From contig NZ_KZ819072.1 in NCBI RefSeq assembly GCF_003115855.1, positions 1 through 64,000 on the forward strand: a stretch of 64,000 nt of DNA, given 5' to 3'. Shown here in pieces: positions 19,206 through 27,607 of this stretch (within the stretch, counting starts at the first letter, position 1; every line of letters starts with the position of its first letter). The translations under genes were made by a program, and so were the position numbers. The notes beneath the pieces are model-generated. The model was not told where the DNA came from. It saw only the letters and a program-made list of their open reading frames with translations, and ran no database searches. The DNA is from Brenneria corticis (GTDB taxonomy: Bacteria; Pseudomonadota; Gammaproteobacteria; Enterobacterales; Enterobacteriaceae).

Positions 19206-20539
19206 CAGCCCGGAGAGCGGCAAATTTGCTGCTGGTGGACGACGATCCCAGTCTGCTAAAGCTGCTGGGGATGCGTCTGACCAGCGAAGGTTTCAGCGTG
19301 ACGACGGCGGAAAGCGGTCAGGAAGCCTTGCGCCTGCTGACCAGAGAGCACTTCGATCTGGTGATTAGCGATCTGCGCATGGATGAAATGGACGGTATGG
19401 CGCTTTTTTCGGAAATCCAGCGCTATCAGCCCGGCATGCCGGTCATTATTCTTACCGCGCACGGCTCTATTCCCGACGCGGTGGCGGCGACGCAGCAGGG
19501 GGTATTCAGCTTCCTGACCAAACCGGTCGATCGCGATGCGCTGTACCAGGCGATTGACGAGGCGATGGCCTTGTCCGCCCCGGCCGGCGATGAAAGCTGG
19601 CGTGAAACCATCGTTACCCGCAGTCCGTTGATGCTGCGCCTGCTGGAGCAGGCCAGGATGGTCGCCCAGTCGGACGTCAGCGTGTTGATTCACGGCCAGA
19701 GCGGTACGGGGAAAGAGGTGCTGGCCCAGGCGATTCATGCCGCCAGCCCGCGGGCGAAAAAAGCCTTTATCGCCATCAACTGCGGCGCGTTGCCGGAGCC
19801 TTTGCTGGAGTCCGAACTGTTCGGTCATGCGAGAGGGGCTTTTACCGGCGCGGTCAGCAGCCGGGAAGGGCTGTTTCAGGCGGCGGAAGGCGGTACGCTG
19901 TTTTTGGATGAAATCGGCGATATGCCGCTGTCGTTGCAGGTCAAGCTGTTGCGGGTGTTGCAGGAGCGCAAGGTGCGCCCGTTGGGCAGCAATCGCGATC
20001 TGGATATCGATGTGCGGATCATTTCCGCCACCCATCGTGATTTACCCAAGGCGATGGAAAAAGGCGAGTTCCGCGAAGATCTCTACTATCGCCTGAACGT
20101 GGTGAATATGAAGCTGCCCGCGCTGCATGAGCGGGCGGAAGATATTCCGCTATTGGCGACCCATCTGCTGCGCGAGTCGGCCGCAAGACATAAGCCTTTT
20201 GTGCGCGCTTTCTCGACCGACGCCATGAAACGGTTGATGACGGCAAGCTGGCCGGGTAACGTACGGCAACTGGTTAACGTGATTGAACAGTGCGTGGCGC
20301 TGACCAGCGCGCCGGTTATCAGCGAGGCGCTGGTCGAGCAGGCGCTGGAAGGTGAAAACACCGCGCTGCCGACGTTCGTCGAGGCGCGGCATCAGTTCGA
20401 ACTGAACTACCTGCGCAAACTGTTGCAGATCGCCAAAGGCAACGTCACGCAGGCCGCGCGAATGGCGGGGCGTAACCGGACCGAGTTTTATAAGCTGTTG
20501 GGGCGTCATGAGTTGGACGCCAATGATTTTAAAGAATAG
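19202..20539 (+). CDS. glrR: Sigma-54-dependent response regulator GlrR (QseF)
   Basis: The 445-residue NtrC-type activator has a receiver domain with phospho-acceptor Asp57 (VISDLRM), an AAA+ domain with the Walker A motif GQSGTGKE, the sigma-54 contact motif GAFTGA, the Walker B stretch GGTLFLDEIGD, and a C-terminal Fis-type helix-turn-helix (NVTQAARMAGRNRTEFYKLL). It recognises TGTC-N10-GACA sites, three of which lie upstream of glmY in this window, so the regulator, kinase and target RNA are all present. Confidence 0.95.
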   Translation: MTARRAANLLLVDDDPSLLKLLGMRLTSEGFSVTTAESGQEALRLLTREHFDLVISDLRMDEMDGMALFSEIQRYQPGMPVIILTAHGSIPDAVAATQQGVFSFLTKPVDRDALYQAIDEAMALSAPAGDESWRETIVTRSPLMLRLLEQARMVAQSDVSVLIHGQSGTGKEVLAQAIHAASPRAKKAFIAINCGALPEPLLESELFGHARGAFTGAVSSREGLFQAAEGGTLFLDEIGDMPLSLQVKLLRVLQERKVRPLGSNRDLDIDVRIISATHRDLPKAMEKGEFREDLYYRLNVVNMKLPALHERAEDIPLLATHLLRESAARHKPFVRAFSTDAMKRLMTASWPGNVRQLVNVIEQCVALTSAPVISEALVEQALEGENTALPTFVEARHQFELNYLRKLLQIAKGNVTQAARMAGRNRTEFYKLLGRHELDANDFKE

Positions 20540-20625
20540 GGTTAATGGATTGTAAGTTTGGCTCCGGCAATCTTTTTGTTCGCTGATGCCCGGCTTTGGC
20601 CGCAACATAGGTATAAGGTTCTTTG

Positions 20626-20964
20626 ATGAAAAAAATTGATGCGATTATCAAGCCGTTCAAACTGGACGATGTGCGTGAAGCGTTAGCTGAAGTGGGTATC
20701 ACCGGGATGACGGTAACGGAAGTGAAAGGGTTCGGCCGTCAGAAAGGCCACACTGAGCTTTATCGCGGCGCCGAGTACATGGTCGATTTTTTGCCCAAGG
20801 TGAAGGTCGAGATCGTGGTGGCGGATGATATCGTCGATACCTGCGTGGAAACCATTATGCGGACCGCCCAGACCGGTAAAATCGGCGACGGTAAAATCTT
20901 TGTCTTTGACGTGGCCCGCGTGGTGCGTATCCGTACCGGCGAAGAGGACGAAGAAGCGATTTAA
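20626..20964 (+). CDS. glnB: Nitrogen regulatory protein PII
   Basis: GlnB senses 2-oxoglutarate, ATP/ADP and, through uridylylation, glutamine; it acts on NtrB and the adenylyltransferase GlnE. The 112-residue protein carries the uridylylation site Tyr51 in ELYRGAEY and the C-terminal signature TGKIGDGKIFV. The ATG at 20626 gives the standard start (MKKIDAIIKPF); a TTG one codon upstream is ignored. It follows glrR by 86 bp, as in E. coli. Confidence 0.97.
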   Translation: MKKIDAIIKPFKLDDVREALAEVGITGMTVTEVKGFGRQKGHTELYRGAEYMVDFLPKVKVEIVVADDIVDTCVETIMRTAQTGKIGDGKIFVFDVARVVRIRTGEEDEEAI

Positions 20965-20997
20965 CGCCTATATTAGGCCCGTTATTCTGGGCCGGTC

Positions 20998-21119
20998 GTC
21001 CCCGCGGCGGCAGGCGGGGACCTGCCTCCGCAGGCGGCTTTTCCGTTATCCTTGTGAATACCGCCACCGTTATCCCCGCGAATACTACCCCCGTCATCCC
21101 CGCGTCCCTAGGCGGGGAT
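20998..21119. repeat. Intergenic palindromic repeat, copy 3 (compound)
   Basis: Between the convergent ends of glnB and the esterase lie GTCCCCGC/GCGGGGAC (20998-21021), GCCT/AGGC, and ATCCCCGC/GCGGGGAT (21096-21119), with CCGTTATCC and CCGTCATCCCC between. The arms match those at 9138 and 16205. The block fills almost the whole gap and could act as a bidirectional transcript end. Confidence 0.78.
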
Positions 21120-21123
21120 CCGC

Positions 21124-22800
21124 CTACGATTTATGACCGTCGCCCAGTTTATCCGCCAGCGTTTTTAATTCCGCCGTCCGGCGAATAGCATCCGCGACGA
21201 TCCCTGACACGGCAATCGCCCCTTTTTTCTGAAAGTGGGTGGTATCCGGTTTGCTCAGGCTGCCGCTCTGATTGCGGTAGAAGGGATAGCGCGCGGGATC
21301 GACCGCCAGCCAGTATTGCTTCCAGTGATTGCGATTGCCCTTGTTGGCCAGCTCGATGGTGGCGGACTCGATATCCAGCAGAACCACGTTATTGGCCGCG
21401 GCCGTTTCTTTGATCGTCTGGCTGTAGTCGCCGACGAACGCGTAGCCTCCCTGCGCGTTCTGCGTGGTAAAGTGGCCGTGTACCGCGGGAGTGCCGTCTT
21501 TGCCGTCGGCGGTGCGGACGCGGGTGGTCGGCGTGAGCAATACCGGGATCAACTGATGCTGGCGGGCAAAATTCACGTAGCGCTCCAGCGATGTCTGGAA
21601 CGACATGTCGGATTTGCCCGGCGGGGATTGGCGTTCACCCGCGGCGTTATTGGGGTAGGTGCACAGATTGGCGACGTCGGCGATGCCCCGCACCGCTCTG
21701 GCGCTGTTACAGTTCTGATCGTTGTGTCCCATCTGGATAAAGAGAAAATCTCCCGCTTTCATCAACGGCTGCATCTGGCGAAACCAGCCGGCATAGAAAT
21801 AGTCCCGCGAACCGCGGCCGGCGCGCGCGCCGTTAACGACTTTCACCCCGCCGTCTTTACGGAACTGCTGTTCAAAAACCTGTCCCCAGCCCATGCGCGG
21901 CAGGCGCGCCTTTTCGTAGCTGGCGGCGGTGGAGTCCCCCACCAGGAAAATACGCGTCCGGGCTTTTTGCATCGCCTCCAGATTCTGGCGGGCAAAGCGA
22001 TAGTCCAACGCCTCATACCCGCCCTGACCGCTCAGTCCGACAATCGGACGAAACGCGCTGTCGGTCAGCACCGTATGCCCTGCGTAGCCGGTATCATTGT
22101 CATAACTGCGATTATGGTTAATCACCTGAATAATATTGTTGACGGCGTCCTGCTGCGCGGCGGGATAGGTCAGGGGATCGAAATGCGCCGGCGCGGCGAT
22201 GCCCGCCTGTTTCAGCGCCGAATTAAAGCCGGCATGAAACGCGGCGTAAGCCTTTTTCCAGGCGACGCCGTTAAGCGTGGGCGACGCGGAGTCGTCCCAC
22301 AATTGCTGCGGGCCGATATAGCCGGCGGCGACGGCGACGTCGGAAACGATACGGTCGGTCAGCGGGTTGATATTGACGATATTATCGCCGCCGGATTGAA
22401 GAGTCGGGGCCAGGGCGTTGAGGCAAATGGCGCGGGGAATATTGCTGAGCTGGCAGTTGGTGCCGCCGGATTCGATGGCCAGCAGGCGCAGCGGCGACGA
22501 TAATCCTGCAACGTCAATATGATATTTCCCGGCGTCGTCGGTGCGGGTTTGCCGGCGCTGGCCCTGCTGATCGCGGATAATAATGGTGGCGGGCAGGTGG
22601 ATTTCGCGGTGCGTCACGCTGCCCGTCAGGGCGGTGTTTTCCCCCAGTTTAAGGGCGGGCATGATTTCGGTGGCGCTTGGCGGCGTGGCGTTATGCGCGG
22701 CGGCGGATGATTTGGCGTGCGCCGGCGCCCAGGGGGCGGAAAACAGCAGAGCGGAAGTCATAATAACGAAAGTCATACCACCGGAAAAACGTTTTAACAT
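21124..22800 (-). CDS. Secreted rhamnogalacturonan acetylesterase-like SGNH hydrolase with N-terminal extension
   Basis: The C-terminal half (about 283-558) is an SGNH/GDSL esterase: GDSTAASYE (Ser290), the NGARAGRGS block, GHND (358-361) and DTTHFQ (Asp519, His522). Enzymes of this type remove acetyl groups from rhamnogalacturonan I of plant pectin. A signal peptide is clear (residues 1-29, ending APAHA). Between them lie about 250 residues that start with a carboxypeptidase-regulatory-like segment (TGSVTHREIHLPATIII), then a part I do not recognise. No other pectinase gene is nearby. Substrate assignment rests on the family and the likely plant host. Confidence 0.82.
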   Translation of the reverse strand: MLKRFSGGMTFVIMTSALLFSAPWAPAHAKSSAAAHNATPPSATEIMPALKLGENTALTGSVTHREIHLPATIIIRDQQGQRRQTRTDDAGKYHIDVAGLSSPLRLLAIESGGTNCQLSNIPRAICLNALAPTLQSGGDNIVNINPLTDRIVSDVAVAAGYIGPQQLWDDSASPTLNGVAWKKAYAAFHAGFNSALKQAGIAAPAHFDPLTYPAAQQDAVNNIIQVINHNRSYDNDTGYAGHTVLTDSAFRPIVGLSGQGGYEALDYRFARQNLEAMQKARTRIFLVGDSTAASYEKARLPRMGWGQVFEQQFRKDGGVKVVNGARAGRGSRDYFYAGWFRQMQPLMKAGDFLFIQMGHNDQNCNSARAVRGIADVANLCTYPNNAAGERQSPPGKSDMSFQTSLERYVNFARQHQLIPVLLTPTTRVRTADGKDGTPAVHGHFTTQNAQGGYAFVGDYSQTIKETAAANNVVLLDIESATIELANKGNRNHWKQYWLAVDPARYPFYRNQSGSLSKPDTTHFQKKGAIAVSGIVADAIRRTAELKTLADKLGDGHKS

Positions 22801-23189
22801 GATTAACCCTATTCCTTGTTGCGATAATCGAAAAAATATTGCTTTGCTGCTGCCGCTGATTGCCGGATGAAGTTAGCGCTTCCTTTTATGGGGGCAAGCT
22901 TGTTGCAAGAATAAAGGGGGGTATTATGCACCTAATTTTGGCAGCCGGGATGGCTAAAATGGATTATGTCCACATGAAGAAAAAACAGCATGGAGATGAA
23001 GAAAATTCCGTTTCCCGCCAGGGGGAATAAATCGCCGCAGCCCTTGTGCCGCCTGTAGCTAATCGTTTGCGTAAAAACCTCTGTCAAGGCCTATCTTCAA
23101 AAGGGAGAAACGGTTTACACTATAGGCCAGTACCCAATAGGGTGATTGTTTTCCAGTATATTGTAAGTTAGCTGAGTCAGGAGATGCGG
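22801..23189. other. Divergent regulatory gap between the esterase and glyA
   Basis: This 389-bp gap holds the promoter regions of both genes and the glyA PurR box (23057-23072). I searched for a KdgR-type pectin-response box (TGAAA-N6-TTTCA) near the esterase and found no convincing match. No small gene is supported. Confidence 0.6.
23057..23072 (+). promoter_or_regulatory. PurR box upstream of glyA
   Basis: AGCTAATCGTTTGCGT matches 12 of 16 positions of the PurR consensus, with the right half CGTTTGCGT perfect. glyA is a known PurR target in E. coli. Confidence 0.72.
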
Positions 23190-24443
23190 ATGTTAAAGCG
23201 TGAAATGAACATTGCCGATTATGATGCCGAACTGTGGCAAGCAATGGAGCAGGAAGTGGTGCGTCAGGAAGAGCATATCGAACTGATTGCGTCAGAAAAC
23301 TATACCAGCCCACGCGTCATGCAGGCTCAGGGTTCTCAGCTGACCAACAAATACGCCGAAGGCTATCCCGGCAAGCGTTATTACGGCGGTTGCGAGTATG
23401 TGGACGTGGTTGAACAGCTGGCTATCGATCGCGCCAAGGCGCTGTTCGGCGCCGATTACGCCAACGTACAGCCGCACTCCGGCTCTCAGGCCAACTTTGC
23501 CGTCTACACCGCGCTGTTGCAGCCGGGCGATACCATTCTGGGCATGAACCTGGCGCACGGCGGCCACCTGACTCACGGTTCCCCGGTCAACCTGTCCGGT
23601 AAACTTTATAACGTCATTCCTTACGGTATCGATGAAAGCGGCAAGATCGATTACGACGAGATGGCGGAACTGGCTCGCACCCATAAGCCGAAAATGATCG
23701 TCGGCGGTTTCTCCGCCTATTCCGGCATCGTCGACTGGGCGAAAATGCGTGAAATCGCCGACAGCATCGGCGCTTATCTGTTCGTCGATATGGCGCACGT
23801 CGCCGGTCTGGTGGCGGCGGACGTTTACCCGTCGCCGCTTCCGCACGCGCACATCGTCACCACCACCACCCATAAAACGCTGGCCGGTCCTCGCGGCGGT
23901 CTGATTCTGGCGAAAGGCGGCGACGAAGATCTGTATAAAAAGCTGAACTCCGCGGTATTCCCCGGCGGCCAGGGCGGCCCGCTGATGCACGTTATCGCCG
24001 GTAAAGCGGTGGCGCTGAAAGAAGCGATGGAGCCTGAATTCAAGGTTTATCAACAGCAGGTGGCCAAAAACGCCAAAGCCATGGTCGAGGTGTTCCTGGA
24101 CCGCGGCTATAACGTGGTTTCCGGCGGCACCAGCAACCATCTGCTGCTGCTGGACCTGGTCAGCAAGGATATCACCGGTAAAGATGCCGATGCCGCGCTG
24201 GGCCGCGCCAATATCACCGTGAATAAAAACAGCGTGCCGAACGATCCCAAGAGTCCGTTCGTCACTTCCGGCGTGCGTATCGGTACGCCGGCGGCGACGC
24301 GTCGCGGCTTTAAGGAAGCGGAAGTGCGCGAACTGGCGGGCTGGATCTGCGACGTGCTGGACAATATCAACGACGAAGCCACCATCGAGCGCACCAAGCG
24401 GAAAGTGCTGGATATCTGCGCCCGTTTCCCGGTTTACGCCTGA
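23190..24443 (+). CDS. glyA: Serine hydroxymethyltransferase
   Basis: GlyA converts serine and tetrahydrofolate to glycine and 5,10-methylene-THF, the main one-carbon source. The 417-residue sequence is very close to E. coli GlyA from MLKREMNIADYDAELWQAM on, with the PLP lysine in TTTTHKTLAGPRGG. The ATG at 23190 is chosen over 23184 because CAGGAG at 23178-23183 is correctly spaced only for it. A PurR box lies upstream and a strong terminator downstream. Confidence 0.97.
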   Translation: MLKREMNIADYDAELWQAMEQEVVRQEEHIELIASENYTSPRVMQAQGSQLTNKYAEGYPGKRYYGGCEYVDVVEQLAIDRAKALFGADYANVQPHSGSQANFAVYTALLQPGDTILGMNLAHGGHLTHGSPVNLSGKLYNVIPYGIDESGKIDYDEMAELARTHKPKMIVGGFSAYSGIVDWAKMREIADSIGAYLFVDMAHVAGLVAADVYPSPLPHAHIVTTTTHKTLAGPRGGLILAKGGDEDLYKKLNSAVFPGGQGGPLMHVIAGKAVALKEAMEPEFKVYQQQVAKNAKAMVEVFLDRGYNVVSGGTSNHLLLLDLVSKDITGKDADAALGRANITVNKNSVPNDPKSPFVTSGVRIGTPAATRRGFKEAEVRELAGWICDVLDNINDEATIERTKRKVLDICARFPVYA

Positions 24444-24491
24444 TAGCAACGCCATCGCCCCGGATATTGCCTCCGGGGCCGTAGGTCAATA

Positions 24492-24520
24492 CGCCAGCCT
24501 TTGCGCTGGCGTTTTTTTTT
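24492..24520 (+). terminator. glyA terminator
   Basis: The stem CGCCAGC/GCTGGCG (24492-24498, 24505-24511) is followed by nine T residues. Confidence 0.9.
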
Positions 24521-24618
24521 ATCTTTAGCATCATCCCCACTTAGCGCCGTTTATGGTGAATAACGCATTGCGCCGGCGCCCGCTCTCTGACAGAGTAGCC
24601 AACCAATGAGGGGGAGTC

Positions 24619-25776
24619 ATGGTTCTGCATTCAACGCGTTGGCTGGCGCTAAGCTACTTCACTTACTTTTTTTGTTATGGCATTTTCCTGCCGTTCTGGG
24701 GCGGGTGGTTAAAAGGCGAGGGGCTTTCCGCCGAATCCATCGGCGTGCTGCTGGGGGCCGGTCTGGTCGCCCGTTGCGTCGGCAGTCTGGTGATTACGCC
24801 CTGCGTGAAAGATCCGTCGAAACTGATACTGGCTTTGCGGATACTGGGGGTGCTGACGCTGGGGTTATCCGTCGGCTTCTGGTTAGGGAATGCCTGGCTA
24901 TGGCTGCTGTTGGTGATGATCGGCTTCAACCTGTTTTTTGCCCCGCTGGTGCCCTTGACGGATGCGCTGGCCGCCACCTGGCAACGGCAGATCGCCATGG
25001 ATTATGGCAAGGTGCGGGTCTGGGGATCGATTGCTTTTGTCATCGGTTCCGCCGTTACCGGCGAGCTGGTGTCCGTCTGGGGGCATCCGGCGATTCTGGC
25101 GATCCTGAGCGCCGGGCTGGTGGCCATGTTTCTTGGCATGTTGTTTCGCCCCAGCGTGATGCCGGAAACGGCCGCGTCCGCAACGCAATCGACGGTCGTC
25201 ACGCCCTGGAAAACCCTGTTTCGCGAACCTCCGGTATGGCGTTTCTTGCTGTGCGTGTCCCTGTTGCAAGGGGCGCATGCGGCATACTATGGTTTCAGCG
25301 TGATTTACTGGCAGGATGCCGGTTATTCCGCATCGATTATCGGCTATCTGTGGTCGTTGGGCGTGGTGGCGGAAATTGTCATTTTCACCTTTAGCCAGCG
25401 CCTGTTTCGCCGCTGGAGCGCCAGAGATTTATTACTGCTCTCCGCGGCGTGCGGCGTGGTTCGCTGGGGGATGATGGGGGCGACGGTGGCGCTGCCGTGG
25501 CTGATTGTGATACAGATATTGCACTGCGGCACCTTTACCGTGTGCCATCTGGCGGCGATGCGCTTTATCGCCGCGCGCAGCGGCGGCGACGTATTACGGT
25601 TGCAGGCGGTCTATTCAGCGCTGGGGATGGGCGGGAGCATCGCGCTGATGACCGTGGTTTCCGGCTTCCTGTTCGAGCATTCGCCGAGCGGAACCTTTTG
25701 GGTGATGGCGATGCTGGCGGTTCCGGCGCTGTTTGTGCGTCCTTCAGCCCGTGGGCGGGCTAGCAGAAAGGTATAA
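24619..25776 (+). CDS. hcaT: HcaT-type MFS transporter (3-phenylpropionate/proton symporter family)
   Basis: A 385-residue protein of 12 predicted membrane helices with the MFS-1-like/nucleoside-symporter N-terminus (ALSYFTYFFCYGIFLPFWGGWLKG in two stretches). It resembles E. coli HcaT, which imports 3-phenylpropionate. No hca catabolic genes are present here, so the true substrate is open. GGGGGA lies before the ATG. It probably leads a three-gene unit: 7 bp to the DUF1007 gene, which itself overlaps the NicO gene. Confidence 0.85.
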   Translation: MVLHSTRWLALSYFTYFFCYGIFLPFWGGWLKGEGLSAESIGVLLGAGLVARCVGSLVITPCVKDPSKLILALRILGVLTLGLSVGFWLGNAWLWLLLVMIGFNLFFAPLVPLTDALAATWQRQIAMDYGKVRVWGSIAFVIGSAVTGELVSVWGHPAILAILSAGLVAMFLGMLFRPSVMPETAASATQSTVVTPWKTLFREPPVWRFLLCVSLLQGAHAAYYGFSVIYWQDAGYSASIIGYLWSLGVVAEIVIFTFSQRLFRRWSARDLLLLSAACGVVRWGMMGATVALPWLIVIQILHCGTFTVCHLAAMRFIAARSGGDVLRLQAVYSALGMGGSIALMTVVSGFLFEHSPSGTFWVMAMLAVPALFVRPSARGRASRKV

Positions 25777-25783
25777 GGAGTAG

Positions 25784-26440
25784 ATGTTGTTGCATAACCT
25801 GCTAATGCGCTGGCGCATAAGCCTGTTGACGGTCGGCATGGCGCTCGGCGGCCCGCCGGCGTTGGCCCATCCGCATAGCTTTATCGATATGCAAACCACG
25901 GTTGAGAGTCAAAACGAACGGATTACCGGCCTGCGGATGCGCTGGACCATGGACCCCATTACCTCGGCGGACCTGCTTTACGATGCGGGCAATGCGGCGA
26001 AAGACTCGGCGGTGTGGAAGAAACTGGCGGCGGAGGTGATGGCCAACGTGCTGGGACAGCACTACTTCACCGAAATCTACCGCGCTAACCAGTCCGTGAA
26101 ATATGCGGCGATGCCGAGCGAATACCACCTTTCCCGCCAGGGCAATCAGGCGGTGCTGGAGTTTGTCCTGCCGCTGGCGCATCCCCAGCCGCTGGCGGGG
26201 AAACCGCTGTTGATTTCCACTTACGATCCCACCTATTTCGTCGATATGTCTTACCCGAATGAAAGCGCCGTCAGGCTGGCGCCCGCGCTGGCCTCACGCT
26301 GCAAAACCACGCTGGTGACGCCGACGCCCAGCGCGGATTTACGGTCCTATGCGCTCTCTCTGGATAAAAATGATTCGCCGGGAGAAGATATGGAACTCGG
26401 TAAGCAATTCGCCCAGCAGGTGACGTTACAATGTCAGTAA
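25784..26440 (+). CDS. DUF1007 family exported protein
   Basis: A 218-residue protein with a signal peptide (cleavage probably after GGPPALA) and the HPHSFID start typical of DUF1007. The family is regularly encoded beside NicO nickel/cobalt transporters and is thought to be a periplasmic partner; its chemistry is unknown. The histidines directly after the signal peptide could bind metal. AAGGAG precedes the ATG, and the gene overlaps the next by 10 bp, which indicates coupled translation. Confidence 0.83.
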   Translation: MLLHNLLMRWRISLLTVGMALGGPPALAHPHSFIDMQTTVESQNERITGLRMRWTMDPITSADLLYDAGNAAKDSAVWKKLAAEVMANVLGQHYFTEIYRANQSVKYAAMPSEYHLSRQGNQAVLEFVLPLAHPQPLAGKPLLISTYDPTYFVDMSYPNESAVRLAPALASRCKTTLVTPTPSADLRSYALSLDKNDSPGEDMELGKQFAQQVTLQCQ

Positions 26441-27489
26441 ATGTGAGTGAGCCGCCGTTGCGGCGTCGACCCCTGTTAAAACTGTGGCCGCTGTGGCTGT
26501 TTTTCCTGCTGTTCGCGCTGGCGCTGCGCGAGGCGATTGGCTACTGGCCGCAAATCGTGCTGCAAAGCGCGGTGTGGCAAAAATCGCTGCACCAGCAGAT
26601 GTCGCAACTCTTGCAGATGGTGGCGGACCGGCCGCATCAGGCGGGGCTCGGTCTGATGGCGTTCAGCCTGGCGTACGGCGTGCTGCACGCCGTCGGGCCG
26701 GGGCACGGCAAGGTGGTCATCATGACCTATCTGGCGACCCATCCCTCCAAACTGAAAAGCAGCCTGCGTCTGACCTTCGCCGCTTCGCTGGTGCAAGGAC
26801 TCATGGCGGTGCTGCTGGTCTCCGTGGTGTTGGGGATATTGCAGCTTTCAAGCCGCACGCTGCACAGCAGCAGTTTCTGGCTGGAGAAAGGGAGCTTTAT
26901 CCTGGTGGCCGGGCTGGGCGCGCTGCTCTGCTTTCGGGCGGCCAGGCAGCTGTATTTCACGCTTTTCCAGCGGCCTAAACCGGCGACCATTCTCCGTCTG
27001 ACCCCGCTTGACCCGGCGGACGATCGCCGCATTCGTCCTTTGGGCGCGGTATCTGCGCCCGCTCATCAACACCATGCCGATTGCGGATGCGGGCATCGGC
27101 ATCTTCCCAGCAATGCGGAGCTCAGCCGGGACGGCCACTGGCGCACCCGGCTGATGATCGTACTGGCGATGGGCTTGCGGCCCTGCTCCGGAGCGATACT
27201 GGTATTGCTGTTTTCCAAGGTGATAGGCGTATTTCTCTGGGGGATCGCCGCGGCGCTGGTGATGGCGCTGGGAACGGCGTTGACCATTTCCGCGCTGGCG
27301 ATGATGGTCTTTTATTGTCGCCGGCTGGTGGAACGTCTGAGCGGGAAGGGTACGCCGTCCGTCTGGCAGCGCGCCGCCTGGTCGTTATTGTCGTTGGCGG
27401 GCGGGGTTATTCTGCTGGGCAGCGGCGTTTTGCTCTATCTGAGCGCGCAGCCGGCAATGATGGGCGGGCTTCGCCCCTTTGCCGGGTGA
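26431..27489 (+). CDS. NicO-family nickel/cobalt transporter
   Basis: A 352-residue membrane protein of the NicO/RcnA-like group. It shows the HAVGPGHGKVV motif in the first helical part, a histidine-rich cytoplasmic loop (HQHHADCGCGHRH, around 27065-27105) and the second motif GLRPCSGAILVLL. Such proteins export or import Ni2+/Co2+; the direction cannot be read from the sequence. It overlaps the DUF1007 gene by 10 bp. No RcnR-type regulator is adjacent. Confidence 0.85.
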   Translation: MSVNVSEPPLRRRPLLKLWPLWLFFLLFALALREAIGYWPQIVLQSAVWQKSLHQQMSQLLQMVADRPHQAGLGLMAFSLAYGVLHAVGPGHGKVVIMTYLATHPSKLKSSLRLTFAASLVQGLMAVLLVSVVLGILQLSSRTLHSSSFWLEKGSFILVAGLGALLCFRAARQLYFTLFQRPKPATILRLTPLDPADDRRIRPLGAVSAPAHQHHADCGCGHRHLPSNAELSRDGHWRTRLMIVLAMGLRPCSGAILVLLFSKVIGVFLWGIAAALVMALGTALTISALAMMVFYCRRLVERLSGKGTPSVWQRAAWSLLSLAGGVILLGSGVLLYLSAQPAMMGGLRPFAG

Positions 27490-27563
27490 TATTACCTGTC
27501 GTTAACAATTATATAAAAACGCATTGCCTGATTTAACATCAGCATTATATTATCCCGCTTCGT

Positions 27564-27578
27564 CGATAATGATTATCA
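27564..27578 (+). promoter_or_regulatory. Fur box upstream of the first binding-protein gene
   Basis: CGATAATGATTATCA matches the 7-1-7 Fur motif TGATAAT-N-ATTATCA at 13 of 14 positions. It lies 30 bp before the start codon, so it would cover the promoter. Confidence 0.88.
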
Positions 27579-27607
27579 TTTGTGGTCTTGTCCGGAGAAG
27601 GGAATAA

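Noticed and set aside
21235..22503. 422-codon open frame on the plus strand
   Set aside because: It is antisense to the SGNH esterase, whose motifs and signal peptide are convincing.
22801..22930. Possible KdgR box upstream of the esterase
   Set aside because: The best stretch (TCGAAAAAATATTGCTTT) lacks the TTTCA half-site, so pectin-responsive control is not supported by sequence.
23292..24455. 387-codon open frame on the minus strand
   Set aside because: It is antisense to glyA, a near-identical match to a known enzyme.
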